35,005 nucleotides of DNA from the IMG/VR virus record IMGVR_UViG_3300033145_001664, positions 1 to 35,005 of that record. One strand, 5' to 3'. A model generated the notes under the pieces. It saw only the letters and a program-made list of their open reading frames with translations, was not told the origin of the DNA and did not search any database. Made by a program: the position numbers and the translations under genes. Source of the stretch: a virus. Below, piece after piece: positions 23,580 through 32,622 of this stretch; position 1 is the first letter of the stretch; each line of letters opens with the position of its first letter.

Positions 23580-24110
23580 ATGGAAATCGTAGATAAGATT
23601 TTAAACAAACGTAAAGTTAAAGACGAAGAAGCAGTTGGGGGATTTGCGATTGACTCATTCCCAGAAACTCCTAAGAAGAAAAAGCGTCAAATAATACGAA
23701 CCGTATATCCTGAATCTAAGAATGAATCTATTCCTAGACGAGCAATGATTGATTTGGATTTAACAATCCATAAATATTCAGAAGGATATAAAGATGGTGA
23801 GATATATGATGATGCTTTTGAAGGAGCTAAAGAAGTTATTGATTGGTTAAAAGACCAAGGTTATGAAATAGTTATTTTCACAACTCGAGCATCGAAAGAA
23901 AATGCTAAAGAACTGGGTGGTGACTCTAATGATCAGATTAAAAAAGTAGGTCAATGGCTTAAAAAACATAATATACATTTTGATAAAATTACTGGCGAGA
24001 AATTGGCAGCTGATTTTTACATTGATGATAAAGCCATTCATATACCAAATGGGAATTGGGAAACAGTTCTCAAAGTAATAAAAAAACGTGTAAAGTATAA
24101 AGTTGTTTAA
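23580..24110 (+). CDS. HAD-superfamily phosphatase
   Basis: 176 residues. The N-terminal ~52 residues are a basic extension (ETPKKKKRQIIRTVYPES). The HAD core follows: motif I MIDLDLTIH (D58-x-D60-x-T), motif II VIFTTRAS, a Lys-rich helix, and motif IV FYIDDKAIH with paired Asp. The final Gly of the usual DxDGT motif is Leu here, which occurs in some phage members. Likely substrate is a phosphorylated nucleotide, sugar or nucleic acid end; not determinable. The ribosome site is weak (ACAGGT). It is the first plus-strand gene after the minus operon and lies before the tail tube. Confidence 0.72.
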   Translation: MEIVDKILNKRKVKDEEAVGGFAIDSFPETPKKKKRQIIRTVYPESKNESIPRRAMIDLDLTIHKYSEGYKDGEIYDDAFEGAKEVIDWLKDQGYEIVIFTTRASKENAKELGGDSNDQIKKVGQWLKKHNIHFDKITGEKLAADFYIDDKAIHIPNGNWETVLKVIKKRVKYKVV

Positions 24111-24129
24111 CAACTAGGAGGACACTAAC

Positions 24130-24864
24130 ATGGGTATGAAATATTCATTTGCCGAATTAGGACAAAACATTTTAACTAGAAAGTTCGGCGGGACTACAGT
24201 TGGTGTTGCTGATCCTTATGTATCAGGATATCATTTTGTATGGTTTGATAAAATTCCACCAGGGTTATCTGCATATATTGCTAGTAATGGCATTAGTGGA
24301 ATATCATCAGCTGGTGAAGTACAAAACATATTAGCAGCATCATGCTTGTCTGTAACACCTCCAGGCGGTACTCTAAATAAAATAGAGTACACTGGGCTTG
24401 GTGGAGTTAAATGGGCAGTACCAGGAAATATTGATTACGGTAACACCGTATCTGTCAAATTTCTTGAGTTTAACAAAACACCTGTTCTTGACATTATGCA
24501 CAATTGGGTAAAGTTAATTAGAGATTACAGAACCGGAGCTACTGATTTGATAGATGGCGATCAGGGTGAAGGTTACACAAAAGCTACATATGCTGGATTG
24601 ATGTATTATTGGACAACAGCTCCAGATGCACAAACAGTCGAATACTATGCAGCATACGATGGAGTTTTTCCATCTAAGGATCCACAAGATCTTTTTACAA
24701 GTGATGTGGAAACCGTCGGTAGAATTGATTTAGAGATTGAGTTTAATGTTGATTACGCATGGCATGAACCATGGGTATTGCAAAAATGTCAAGCGTTTGC
24801 AAAAACCTTTTCTCAAGTTAAAGATACTGTTAAAAATTACGGTCAAAGACAGTCATCAGGTTAA
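24130..24864 (+). CDS. Tail tube protein
   Basis: 244 residues. It carries features of large-myovirus tube proteins: YHFVWFDKIPPGL (about 37-49), NKIEYTGLGGVKWAVPGNID (84-103), VSVKFLEFNKTPVLDIMHNW (108-127), YWTTAPDAQTVEYYAAYDG (161-179) and a late IDLEIEFNVDYAWHEPWV (198-215). It forms the inner tube of the contractile tail. AACTAGGAGGACACTAAC is a strong ribosome site. Sheath-tube order is conserved with other myoviruses apart from the inserted genes. A stable hairpin follows 16 bases after its stop. Confidence 0.82.
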   Translation: MGMKYSFAELGQNILTRKFGGTTVGVADPYVSGYHFVWFDKIPPGLSAYIASNGISGISSAGEVQNILAASCLSVTPPGGTLNKIEYTGLGGVKWAVPGNIDYGNTVSVKFLEFNKTPVLDIMHNWVKLIRDYRTGATDLIDGDQGEGYTKATYAGLMYYWTTAPDAQTVEYYAAYDGVFPSKDPQDLFTSDVETVGRIDLEIEFNVDYAWHEPWVLQKCQAFAKTFSQVKDTVKNYGQRQSSG

Positions 24865-24880
24865 TTAATAAATACCAAAT

Positions 24881-24918
24881 TCTGCTTATTCGGCATTACA
24901 CAATGTCGAGTAGGCAGA
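24881..24918 (+). terminator. 17-bp hairpin with G-U wobbles after the tail tube gene
   Basis: TCTGCTTATTCGGCATT (24881-24897), loop ACAC, AATGTCGAGTAGGCAGA (24902-24918). All 17 positions pair if G-U wobbles are allowed; the reverse strand would not pair fully, so it is an RNA signal for the plus strand. No U-run; likely 3' end stabiliser or partial terminator after an abundant transcript. Confidence 0.65.
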
Positions 24919-24945
24919 TAAAATACAATCAGGAGATTACAAACG

Positions 24946-25638
24946 ATGGATAAAAATAGAATGAGATTAGGACTAATGTATATTTTTGCTGAAAGTTCAA
25001 GTCTTTCAAAAAAAGGAAAATTACAATTAGTTAATTTTATAGAAAATGCTACTGATCATCAACTTAAAGCTCTTGCTTTAGATGGCGAGATACATTCAAG
25101 TGTTGAGCTTGATGAGCAAACATGTGAAATAATTGATGAACGTTTTCAAGATTCTGGACATATTACAAAATCCTTGAATAAAGCATCGCTGTTAGCTTTA
25201 GAGACAGTTACAGATAGAGTATTTGAAAAAAGCATAGTAGAAGGGATGGATCCAGCAAAAGCTCAAAAGAAAATACAAAAACTTCTTCTAAAAAATAAAG
25301 ATAATCAGTTTATGATGGGTCAGGGATGCATGAAGGGTAAAGATGCAACACAAGTTGGGATTTGCCGTAAATTATATGCTAGGTCGCTGAATAAAAATAA
25401 TGAAAAAATCAAACAGATTAAATTAAATATGAGAAGTGAATCTAAAGTAAGTGAAGGAGCTAAAGCTGATTGGGCACAACATCAAAAAGAATATCAGGTA
25501 TTGATTAATGATATTAAAATTAAATGTGCAAAAAAGAAAGACCCAACAGATAGGACTGCATGCTTGAAAATTAATAAAGCAAAAGCTGATGCCCAACTTA
25601 AAAAATTGAAACAAAAATATTATAGTAAATATAATTAA
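24946..25638 (+). CDS. Helical tail/baseplate-region protein with two Cys-pair modules
   Basis: 230 residues, highly helical and basic. The N-terminal part (5-45) is compact; the C-terminal half holds two modules, C128-x11-C140 (GCMKGKDATQVGICRKLYAR) and C194-x11-C206 (CAKKKDPTDRTACLKINKAK), each followed by a long basic helix. The same module occurs twice in the protein at 27113. The cysteines could form disulfides or bind metal. CAGGAGATTAC precedes the ATG. I do not recognise a family; virion or tail assembly role is inferred from neighbours. Confidence 0.5.
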   Translation: MDKNRMRLGLMYIFAESSSLSKKGKLQLVNFIENATDHQLKALALDGEIHSSVELDEQTCEIIDERFQDSGHITKSLNKASLLALETVTDRVFEKSIVEGMDPAKAQKKIQKLLLKNKDNQFMMGQGCMKGKDATQVGICRKLYARSLNKNNEKIKQIKLNMRSESKVSEGAKADWAQHQKEYQVLINDIKIKCAKKKDPTDRTACLKINKAKADAQLKKLKQKYYSKYN

Positions 25639-25692
25639 AAGTAACACCATTGAAAAAATAAATATAGATCCGAAAGAAAGGAGATCAAAGAT

Positions 25693-26484
25693 ATGACGTT
25701 TACAGGGTTCGATGTGCAATATCCCGAATACGAGGTTATTACACCGCAGACAAAACTATCATTTACATTAAGATCACTTAATGTTAGTGAGGAAGAAAAT
25801 TTAAAAGGGAGTTTGGTCACTCCTACAAAGATTGCTGACCATTTGAATGCTTGCATCTTTCAATCGTTAGTTAAAAAACCAGAAGGTATTTCAACACTTG
25901 ATGATTTTTTAAGAAGAACAACATTGAAAGATCGTGATGCTCTTTTATATGGCCTTTATCATATCACATATGAAGAGATAAGAAATTACAAAGTTACATG
26001 TTCAGAATGTAGTACAGATTATGAAGTATCTGTTCAAGCATCGAGTACATTTAATTTTAATGCTTATCCAGGTGAGGATATCACAAAAGATAAAGCAACA
26101 TTTGAGTTACCTGTAACAAAGGGAGTTTTTGTTACTCTTATACAGCCAACTCTATTTGATGAAATGACAGGGATTAAAACTCTTGGTTCAAGACCAGGAG
26201 CAACCCTTGAATTAATAACAGAAACTCTAATCATTGAAAAGTTTGAGCAAGACATTACTGAGAAAAAAGAAAAGATTGTTTATGATGATAGAATTGATGT
26301 TATTGATGCTTATATGACTCTTCCCGCTAAGGACAAGAGAGAAATATTTAAACATTATGCAGACAAGTTTGGTCAGTATGGTGTTGATTTAAAAATGAAG
26401 AGTAACTGCAATAGTTGTGGGCATGAAGATCTTCATACTATAGATTTGGTGGAAAGCTTTTTTCGTTCATTGTACTCAGCATAA
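25693..26484 (+). CDS. T4 gp26-like baseplate hub assembly / tail-assembly chaperone
   Basis: 263 residues. The order tube - this gene - gp25 - baseplate J suggests the T4 gp26-like baseplate protein family, thought to assist hub/tail assembly. Visible features: VITPQTKLSFTLRSLNVSEE (15-34), a helical segment (DDFLRRTTLKDRDALLYGLY, 70-89), and a split zinc ribbon C103-x2-C106 ... C239-x2-C242. It ends ESFFRSLYSA. At its end, T6 (26458-26463) leads to a +1 frame that stays open for 73 more codons, so a longer fusion may be made (separate entry). AAAGGAGATCAAAGAT precedes the ATG. Confidence 0.65.
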   Translation: MTFTGFDVQYPEYEVITPQTKLSFTLRSLNVSEEENLKGSLVTPTKIADHLNACIFQSLVKKPEGISTLDDFLRRTTLKDRDALLYGLYHITYEEIRNYKVTCSECSTDYEVSVQASSTFNFNAYPGEDITKDKATFELPVTKGVFVTLIQPTLFDEMTGIKTLGSRPGATLELITETLIIEKFEQDITEKKEKIVYDDRIDVIDAYMTLPAKDKREIFKHYADKFGQYGVDLKMKSNCNSCGHEDLHTIDLVESFFRSLYSA

Positions 26485-26683
26485 TGAGATTTCCGAATAC
26501 AAGCATGATTTAAATGAAACCATATACGCTTGTATGGAGATGAGTAAACAATCATATACTGAGTGCATACTTATGCCGTTTAAAAGATTCCAAGATTATA
26601 TGACTTGGAAAGTTAAACTTGAGGAAGAAAAACAAAAAAAGATTAATGAGGAAATGAACAAACATGGTAAATCTTTTAAGTAG
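26458..26683 (+). CDS. Probable +1 (or -2) frameshift extension of the gp26-like protein
   Basis: After the Phe codons of T6 (26458-26463) the +1 frame has no stop until TAG at 26681-26683, encoding VHCTQHNEISEYKHDLNE and later MPFKRFQDYMTWKVKLEEEK. This is coding-like (amphipathic, Trp, charged helix), has no good start codon or ribosome site of its own, and fills the gap to gp25. UUU-UUU-C allows tRNA-Phe to slip +1 onto UUC, or -2 onto UUU, giving the same frame. Tail-assembly chaperones of many phages make such fusions. Internal initiation at the ATG at 26534 is the main alternative. Confidence 0.55.
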
Positions 26684-27110
26684 ATATAACAAGGCTGTTG
26701 CTGGTTCTGAATCAAAGCTAGCTGATTATAAATCTACAATTGCCAGCATTGGTGATTTTAGAAGAATAAGTAACATTCAAGTTATATTAAATTCATGGAG
26801 TAATATCCTTACTACACCAAGAAGAACATACATGTTTGATCCGCAGTACGGAAGTGATTTATATAAAATGATCTTTGAACCTGCAGATAAAGATACTAAA
26901 CAAACAATCATTGATGAAAGTGTTACAGTATTGCAACGCTATGATGATCGAGCAATAATCAATGATGTAAAGGTTGAATTTCTTGCGAATAAAAAGGGAT
27001 TCAATGTTGCTATTGATGTTGAATATGAAGGGGAAACAGGGCAAATAGAAGTTATTGTTGATGAGGATTCATACTTTCAATTTTTTGAATCTGATTCATC
27101 AGGAGCATAA
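26664..27110 (+). CDS. T4 gp25-like baseplate wedge protein
   Basis: 148 residues, slightly longer than T4 gp25 (132). The family signature is clear: NILTTPRRTYMFDPQYGSDL (47-66) then YKMIFEPAD, followed by an acidic helix and the beta segment IINDVKVEF ... FNVAIDVEYEGE. The protein sits in the baseplate wedge core near the sheath and helps trigger sheath contraction. The family is sometimes annotated 'lysozyme' by homology in old records; no glycosidase site is visible. Start overlaps the frameshift extension by 20 bases; GAGGAA is 10 bases upstream. Confidence 0.85.
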   Translation: MVNLLSRYNKAVAGSESKLADYKSTIASIGDFRRISNIQVILNSWSNILTTPRRTYMFDPQYGSDLYKMIFEPADKDTKQTIIDESVTVLQRYDDRAIINDVKVEFLANKKGFNVAIDVEYEGETGQIEVIVDEDSYFQFFESDSSGA

Positions 27111-27112
27111 AA

Positions 27113-28336
27113 ATGATTACAGACAATGATAAAAAATTATTAATGGAAGCTGGAAAGGACTATCTTTATGATATAGTTCTTGAAAGCGTTTATTTACAAG
27201 AGAATCTTTCGTTTAAAGAGCAGATTCTTCTATGTGATCAAATTGAGACATTAACTTATGAAGAAGTTATATCTCTAACAGTTACTGAGGATATCCGTGC
27301 ATTTGAAAGTAAGTGGAGCAAGTTTCTAAAATATGGGATGGCTGCAATTGCAGGCATGAAAATAGCAGGATCAATTACTGCTCTACCAGTTACTCTGTTT
27401 GTTTTATATTTATATCGTAAAGCGACCGATACATGTGTAAGAGCATGTTTTCGAAAAATGCCTTTATCAAAAGAAAGAAAAATTTGCAAATATACATGTC
27501 AGTTAAATGCTGCAAAGAAAATAACTAATGATATTCGAAGTGAAATATCCAAGTGCAGTCAGTTTACAAAAGCAGCATCATGTGAAAAGAAACTTCAAAA
27601 AGAATATATAAAATGGGCAAAGCGAGTTCAGACATTAATAATTAAAGTAAATCAAATAAAAATGGATGTAGGTGAAAAACAAAGAAAAGCTAAAGCAAAG
27701 GAAACCGCACAAAAAGCTAAAGCTATTACTGCTGGTCTTGATTTATCAGGTAATAAATTATCTGATTTTATAGCAGAAAATAAAAAGTTAAGAACTGACT
27801 TATCATTTGAAAAACATCTGGATCTTTATAATTCTGTTGTTATGAATGAAGAAGATGAAATGGCTGCAGTTAAATTAGATCCAAAAAAAGAAAAACAAAT
27901 AAGGCAGGCTATGTATTTAGGTTTATGGATTGTTCCTATTCCATTTTTTAATGATGTAGTAAATTATATGATTAAAAAATATAGTGTTGGGTGTGCTACT
28001 AAATGTACAGCTAAAGCTAATATGCCACAAGATCTTTGTTATAGTCAATGTGCATATCTAGGAGCAAAATATGCTGTAGCTGAATTGACAAGGCAAATGG
28101 GAAAATGCAAACAAGCAAAAACTCCTGAAAAGGCATTTAAATGTAAAAAAACTGTAATGAAATTAAGAGCAGATTGGAAAGTTCGTGAAGTTGAACGTAA
28201 AATTAAATTTGAGCATGCTATAAAGAAACAGATACAAAATGCTAAAGTAAGGAATCAAAAGATAAGAGATAAACAGATGAAAAAAGCAGAAAAGATGCAA
28301 TCCAAACAAGATAAGGCAAATAGGGCACACTACTAA
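27113..28336 (+). CDS. Duplicated Cys-rich, two-TM baseplate-region protein
   Basis: 407 residues with an internal duplication. Each half has a hydrophobic helix (about 75-99 and 267-287) followed by the same cysteine pattern: C108-x3-C112-x12-C125-x3-C129-x18-C148-x8-C157 and C294-x3-C298-x10-C309-x3-C313-x18-C332-x11-C344. The rest is basic coiled coil. The C-terminal ~50 residues are almost entirely K/R/Q/E. It lies 2 bases after gp25 and overlaps the next start by one base. It could be a virion protein that inserts in the host membrane, but no known family is recognised. Confidence 0.55.
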   Translation: MITDNDKKLLMEAGKDYLYDIVLESVYLQENLSFKEQILLCDQIETLTYEEVISLTVTEDIRAFESKWSKFLKYGMAAIAGMKIAGSITALPVTLFVLYLYRKATDTCVRACFRKMPLSKERKICKYTCQLNAAKKITNDIRSEISKCSQFTKAASCEKKLQKEYIKWAKRVQTLIIKVNQIKMDVGEKQRKAKAKETAQKAKAITAGLDLSGNKLSDFIAENKKLRTDLSFEKHLDLYNSVVMNEEDEMAAVKLDPKKEKQIRQAMYLGLWIVPIPFFNDVVNYMIKKYSVGCATKCTAKANMPQDLCYSQCAYLGAKYAVAELTRQMGKCKQAKTPEKAFKCKKTVMKLRADWKVREVERKIKFEHAIKKQIQNAKVRNQKIRDKQMKKAEKMQSKQDKANRAHY

Positions 28337-29007
28337 TGGCTATTCAAAACTATCAACGTATTTATAGTTATATTCATGAATATCAAAACCTTGTTTATGA
28401 TTATTACAGTAAGCATATACTTTCTTTTTTAGTTACATATTATAATCTCAATGTAGATGAAACAATTTGGGAAGATGAAGATCTCATGGGTGGAGCATAC
28501 GAACAGGTCGGTGATCTGTCCGGTATAAAAAGAAATAAATTTTTAGTCCTTCCATTATTCTATGCAGAAGATGTTACAACATCATTTGATGGTCAAGAGA
28601 TTGGATATGTAAAAGAAAATGAAACTTCATTTGTCATGCCAAGTACTTATAAATTCAAACCCTATCCAAATGATATTATTAAATTAGAGCAAGGTTTCTT
28701 AAGCCCAACGAATGATACGTTTCCACTATTTACTGTGACTGGAGTAGAAATTCATCCAAATACAGAAAAACGATTTTGGAAAATTAGATGTAAAACATTT
28801 CAAAGCGAAGGATTAGCTTCAGTTGAATCACAGGTTATGAACACATATTCGTTTGTGGATTATGACAAGAAAATTCATACATTATCAAACTCTCAATTTA
28901 TAGCAAGATTATTATATAAACATTCATTATTAAAACCAAAATTAAAAAATTTATATGATTCTAGATCTGGATTTTATTATGAATCGAGAGAACCTGTAAC
29001 GTGTTAG
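28336..29007 (+). CDS. Uncharacterised baseplate-region protein
   Basis: 223 residues; its ATG overlaps the stop of the preceding gene (TAATGG) and it is followed after 10 bases by the baseplate wedge gene. Visible segments: YQRIYSYIHEYQNLVYDYYS (6-25), a beta middle (KNETSFVMPSTYKFKPYPND-like, about 95-115) and FWKIRCKTFQSEG (about 148-160). No motif I can name, and it does not resemble T4 gp53. Its fixed place between gp25 and gp6-like genes makes a baseplate or neck role likely. Confidence 0.5.
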   Translation: MAIQNYQRIYSYIHEYQNLVYDYYSKHILSFLVTYYNLNVDETIWEDEDLMGGAYEQVGDLSGIKRNKFLVLPLFYAEDVTTSFDGQEIGYVKENETSFVMPSTYKFKPYPNDIIKLEQGFLSPTNDTFPLFTVTGVEIHPNTEKRFWKIRCKTFQSEGLASVESQVMNTYSFVDYDKKIHTLSNSQFIARLLYKHSLLKPKLKNLYDSRSGFYYESREPVTC

Positions 29008-29017
29008 GAGATAAATA

Positions 29018-31498
29018 ATGACTGACCTATTATCAGAACAAGTATATCTATCAAGAGATAGTATTAGAGAACAGATAACTGCCGAAGTTAAGAATTACAT
29101 GGAACTTAATAATGTAGATCTTACGAAATCATCATTCCTTAGTTTTATAATAGATATAACATCAACCCTTACAGGAAACTTATTATTTTATCAGTTATCA
29201 ACATATAGAGAATTTTTCTTAACTAAAGCACAACTTCCAGAATCAATATTAAATTTGTCTTCATTTCTCGGGTATAATACAACAGAAGCAACTCCTGCAA
29301 CAGTGAATGTTCTTATGAACATACCTTTAACATTTGATGACCCTTTAGTTCAATTTTCAATTCCTGATGGTTTTGTTTTTTCTGCTGATGGGGATGTTGA
29401 GTTTAGAACGTATTATACAACAACTTTAACAATTGAAAGCAACACAACTGTTACAATTCAAGTAGCAGAAGATAACAAACGATTTACATTACCTTATGAT
29501 ATTAATAGTGGTGTTTTAAGTTTTGTTCTTCCTTTAAGACAAATTAAAGAAACAATTCAAGAATTTCAAATTGATAGCGACACACAGGAATTTCAATTTG
29601 TTACATTAGATGTTCCGATAACTGGAGAAGTAGCTTCTCTAGATGTTAAAATACAGGAACCTGGAAGTTCTGCATATACTCAATGGACTGAGTTTAACAG
29701 TTTATTTTTAATGTCTGCAACTGATAAAGGTTATGTATCACGAAGAACAGACTCTGGAAGGCGGTTAACATTTGGCAATAATTTAATTGGAGTTCAACCA
29801 ACAGCCGGATCAAGTGTTTTAGTGACAGTAACAACAACTGCAGGGGCAGACGGAAATGTTATTGCTGGTTCAATTCGTGATGGTGAAAGAATTTATGTTA
29901 CAACTGTATCAGGAATAAATGAAGTTGTTTCTTATGAAGTAATTAATTCATCTCCTGCATTTGGTGGTGTTGATGAAGAATCTCTTGAAGAAGTAAGGAG
30001 CAATTCAATTGCTTCCATTTCAACACTAAATAGATTGGTGACAGAAAATGATTATAAAAATATTAATGTTGTTGTGCCTGATTCACCGATTGCTCAGAAC
30101 TCGTTACCTGTATTGAAACGATCTGATCTTCAGGTAAATGAGATTGAATTGTTCAGTGGTATTTTATTTGGGACAGGTACTACTGAGATTGATAATCTGG
30201 TTCCTACTCGAAACGCTGTATGGACAGTTCCTGATACCCAATCAACAATAGCAAGAGATGCTGAAATTACAATAGGGGATGATACCTATTATTCAATGTT
30301 TGAAATTTCAATTGATACTCTTAATACTGTTGGACAGTATGAATATTTAATTTATGCTCTTGAGTTATTGCCAGCTCTTCAAACAAGTTATGGCGAAACA
30401 TATGATCTTTATTGTGATAAATTAGAAGTTTCTCGTAGTGGTACACAAGGTATATATAAATTATATTATAAATCGGAAGAAACAGATGCTGATCAAGCTA
30501 CATGTGAGATGGTCATTCAATCTAGTGGTTCTGTAAGACCAATGACTAATGATGCAACTGCTGGGTATTTTATATATACATTTGATCCTTATACTGATAT
30601 TCCTCTTGGTGAACAAACATATGAGTTCAATATTGAGGATCCAAGTTCAACTGACATTGCTCAATATTCAAACAAACTAACTTTTAGGGGTGACCTAAGT
30701 ACATTTATGAGATCAAATGTTGAAATTGATAGTACCTCAATAATTGTTTATGATGTTCCTGTAATTGAAAAAACATATTATGATGGAATAAGCAAACTAG
30801 ATTTTGAGTTACAAGTAATGCAAACATTAATTTCATCTCTCGATTTAGAAGATGTTAAAATGTTAACTGATTTTACAAATATAAAATTTACAAATACTTA
30901 TGGACTTCTTCAAAATATGGCATTGAATGAAGCAACGATTTCTGCTGTTCTTGACATTGTTACGGCGTTGCCAATAGGATGTGCTGTAGATAGTAGATAT
31001 ATTTTTGCACCCACATCGGGCGATGATACACATCAAGATAATATAATAAAATGTACAGATTCAACAGCTGGAACATTTATATATGAAGAAACTGTTGCTG
31101 ATGCAATTACTTATGTTACAAGTCAAGGGGAAAATTATATTTTCTCAGAACGTGGGTGGATTCCATTACCTGAATATACAATACCATTAGAAATTGAAAT
31201 TGAAGTTTTCAGATCAACTTCATTTAGTGGGACTATTACAGCATTAACAAATACTGTACGTGAAACTCTTTATGAAGCATTTGAAGATCGGTTCGGTACA
31301 AATGCAACAATTTATAGATCGGAGATAATTGATATTATACATAACATTGATGGTGTTAGTCATTGTCGTCTTAGAAAACCAGAAACAAGTATTTTTTTCA
31401 ATTTTGAGTTGAAGAATTTGACTCAAGCTCAATTATTAAGGTATGGTCCAGAATATGTTTTCTTTACAGAAGATTCTATAACAGTTAGGGTGATATAA
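29018..31498 (+). CDS. Baseplate J / T4 gp6-like wedge protein
   Basis: 826 residues. The baseplate J signature is visible: GGVDEESLEEVRSNSIASIS (about 314-333) followed by NRLVTENDYKNI. N-terminal helices (1-70) with FLTKAQLPESILNLSSFLG and a beta region typical of the family precede it; a long insertion (about 370-600) with strand-rich sequence sits between the signature and a C-terminal ring domain (IDIIHNIDGVSHCRLRKP, about 770). In T4 the equivalent gp6 forms the continuous wedge ring that transmits the contraction signal. It is longer than T4 gp6 (660). TAGGAGATAAATA precedes the ATG. Confidence 0.8.
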   Translation: MTDLLSEQVYLSRDSIREQITAEVKNYMELNNVDLTKSSFLSFIIDITSTLTGNLLFYQLSTYREFFLTKAQLPESILNLSSFLGYNTTEATPATVNVLMNIPLTFDDPLVQFSIPDGFVFSADGDVEFRTYYTTTLTIESNTTVTIQVAEDNKRFTLPYDINSGVLSFVLPLRQIKETIQEFQIDSDTQEFQFVTLDVPITGEVASLDVKIQEPGSSAYTQWTEFNSLFLMSATDKGYVSRRTDSGRRLTFGNNLIGVQPTAGSSVLVTVTTTAGADGNVIAGSIRDGERIYVTTVSGINEVVSYEVINSSPAFGGVDEESLEEVRSNSIASISTLNRLVTENDYKNINVVVPDSPIAQNSLPVLKRSDLQVNEIELFSGILFGTGTTEIDNLVPTRNAVWTVPDTQSTIARDAEITIGDDTYYSMFEISIDTLNTVGQYEYLIYALELLPALQTSYGETYDLYCDKLEVSRSGTQGIYKLYYKSEETDADQATCEMVIQSSGSVRPMTNDATAGYFIYTFDPYTDIPLGEQTYEFNIEDPSSTDIAQYSNKLTFRGDLSTFMRSNVEIDSTSIIVYDVPVIEKTYYDGISKLDFELQVMQTLISSLDLEDVKMLTDFTNIKFTNTYGLLQNMALNEATISAVLDIVTALPIGCAVDSRYIFAPTSGDDTHQDNIIKCTDSTAGTFIYEETVADAITYVTSQGENYIFSERGWIPLPEYTIPLEIEIEVFRSTSFSGTITALTNTVRETLYEAFEDRFGTNATIYRSEIIDIIHNIDGVSHCRLRKPETSIFFNFELKNLTQAQLLRYGPEYVFFTEDSITVRVI

Positions 31499-31503
31499 TA
31501 TAT

Positions 31504-32622
31504 ATGGAAGAATTATTAGCAAAAGCAAAAATAAAAGATTCACAATTAAAAAGTTTAATTTCACGGATCGTTGCTAAGAATCTTAGCTCATTAGCTGAAC
31601 CGTGTTTTTATCCAGAGTTGAAAAAACATTATTATGAATTTCTTAAGTTATGTGGATTAACAGAAAAAGATGTTAAAGAATTTGTAAAGCGTAGGTGGGT
31701 AGGAAAAAAGGAAGCAAGGTTTTCCACAAATACAAATTCGATTGCAAACTTTTTAATTTTTCTTATGCAATATTATCTAAAGAAAAAAGATAAGCAAACA
31801 TACAACTATGTTATGGTTTTGTATAATATTCGTCATTATGCTAATTTGATGCATAAACATTTTAAGTTTTGTAATCCCGATGCATTTAAATATGCATTAG
31901 AGACATTGACAAAAACACATTTATTCGCAAGAGAAAAAACAATATCAAATGCTATTTATTATATGGCTCAAGTAATGATAAAACGATGGACATCTGCATT
32001 ACAAACAAATGATCTTGATGCAATTGGAATGTTTATGCGGGAAAGTCGTCACCGTGTTTCACAAAGTATAAAGAGTTTTGCTCAAACATATTATAAAATT
32101 GCTGAACAAGGTGTTGGAATTAAATCAGATGAAGCTACTGGTGAAGATGATGAGAATAGTTATCAAGCACAATCAGGAGCAAAATCAACAAAACTTATTG
32201 ATGATACTACTAAAAAGATTACAATTTATAATTATTCAGATAGAAAGTCTCAAGAGGAAGCAAGAAAAATTTCTAAAATTAATTCTTCTCTTGCAACTCA
32301 AATTATAAGTAAGTTAAATAATACAAAATATTCTGATCAAATAAGATTGATCTTTAAACTTTATATTAAGGGCATTACGACAACTAATCAATTATGCGGA
32401 AAAGATTATGAAAAATATATTAGAGAGTTAATGTCTTTGAAAAGAACACGCCAAAAAGTTTATTTCAAACAACAAATTAACATCCTGTTAATTAAATTAT
32501 TAAAAGATTTCAAGTACATGAAGAAGTATGAAAAGCTAACTCCACAAACTCAATTTCTTATTAATTTATTTCTTGCATATTATCTAACTATGTTAATGAG
32601 AAAAAGTATTTGTATTAAGTAG
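31504..32622 (+). CDS. Uncharacterised helical tail-region protein
   Basis: 372 residues, mostly helical and basic. Stretches include KNLSSLAEPCFYPELKKHYY (about 25-44), a variable polar linker (about 205-240, GEDDENSYQAQSGAKSTK) and a C-terminal helical bundle (IKLLKDFKYMKKYEKLTPQT). No motif or family recognised. Ribosome site is poor (AGGGTGA about 9 bases off), so coupling from the baseplate gene is likely. Its 3' end overlaps the convergent minus-strand gene by 8 bases, leaving no room for a terminator. Confidence 0.5.
   Translation: MEELLAKAKIKDSQLKSLISRIVAKNLSSLAEPCFYPELKKHYYEFLKLCGLTEKDVKEFVKRRWVGKKEARFSTNTNSIANFLIFLMQYYLKKKDKQTYNYVMVLYNIRHYANLMHKHFKFCNPDAFKYALETLTKTHLFAREKTISNAIYYMAQVMIKRWTSALQTNDLDAIGMFMRESRHRVSQSIKSFAQTYYKIAEQGVGIKSDEATGEDDENSYQAQSGAKSTKLIDDTTKKITIYNYSDRKSQEEARKISKINSSLATQIISKLNNTKYSDQIRLIFKLYIKGITTTNQLCGKDYEKYIRELMSLKRTRQKVYFKQQINILLIKLLKDFKYMKKYEKLTPQTQFLINLFLAYYLTMLMRKSICIK

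Noticed and set aside
26484-26513. Short ORF starting at the ATG overlapping the stop of the gp26-like gene
   Set aside because: It stops after nine codons and has no ribosome site; the +1 frame is the coding one in this gap.
26664-27110. Lysozyme activity for the gp25-like protein
   Set aside because: Old annotations use this name, but no glycosidase catalytic residues are visible; the match is to the baseplate wedge family.
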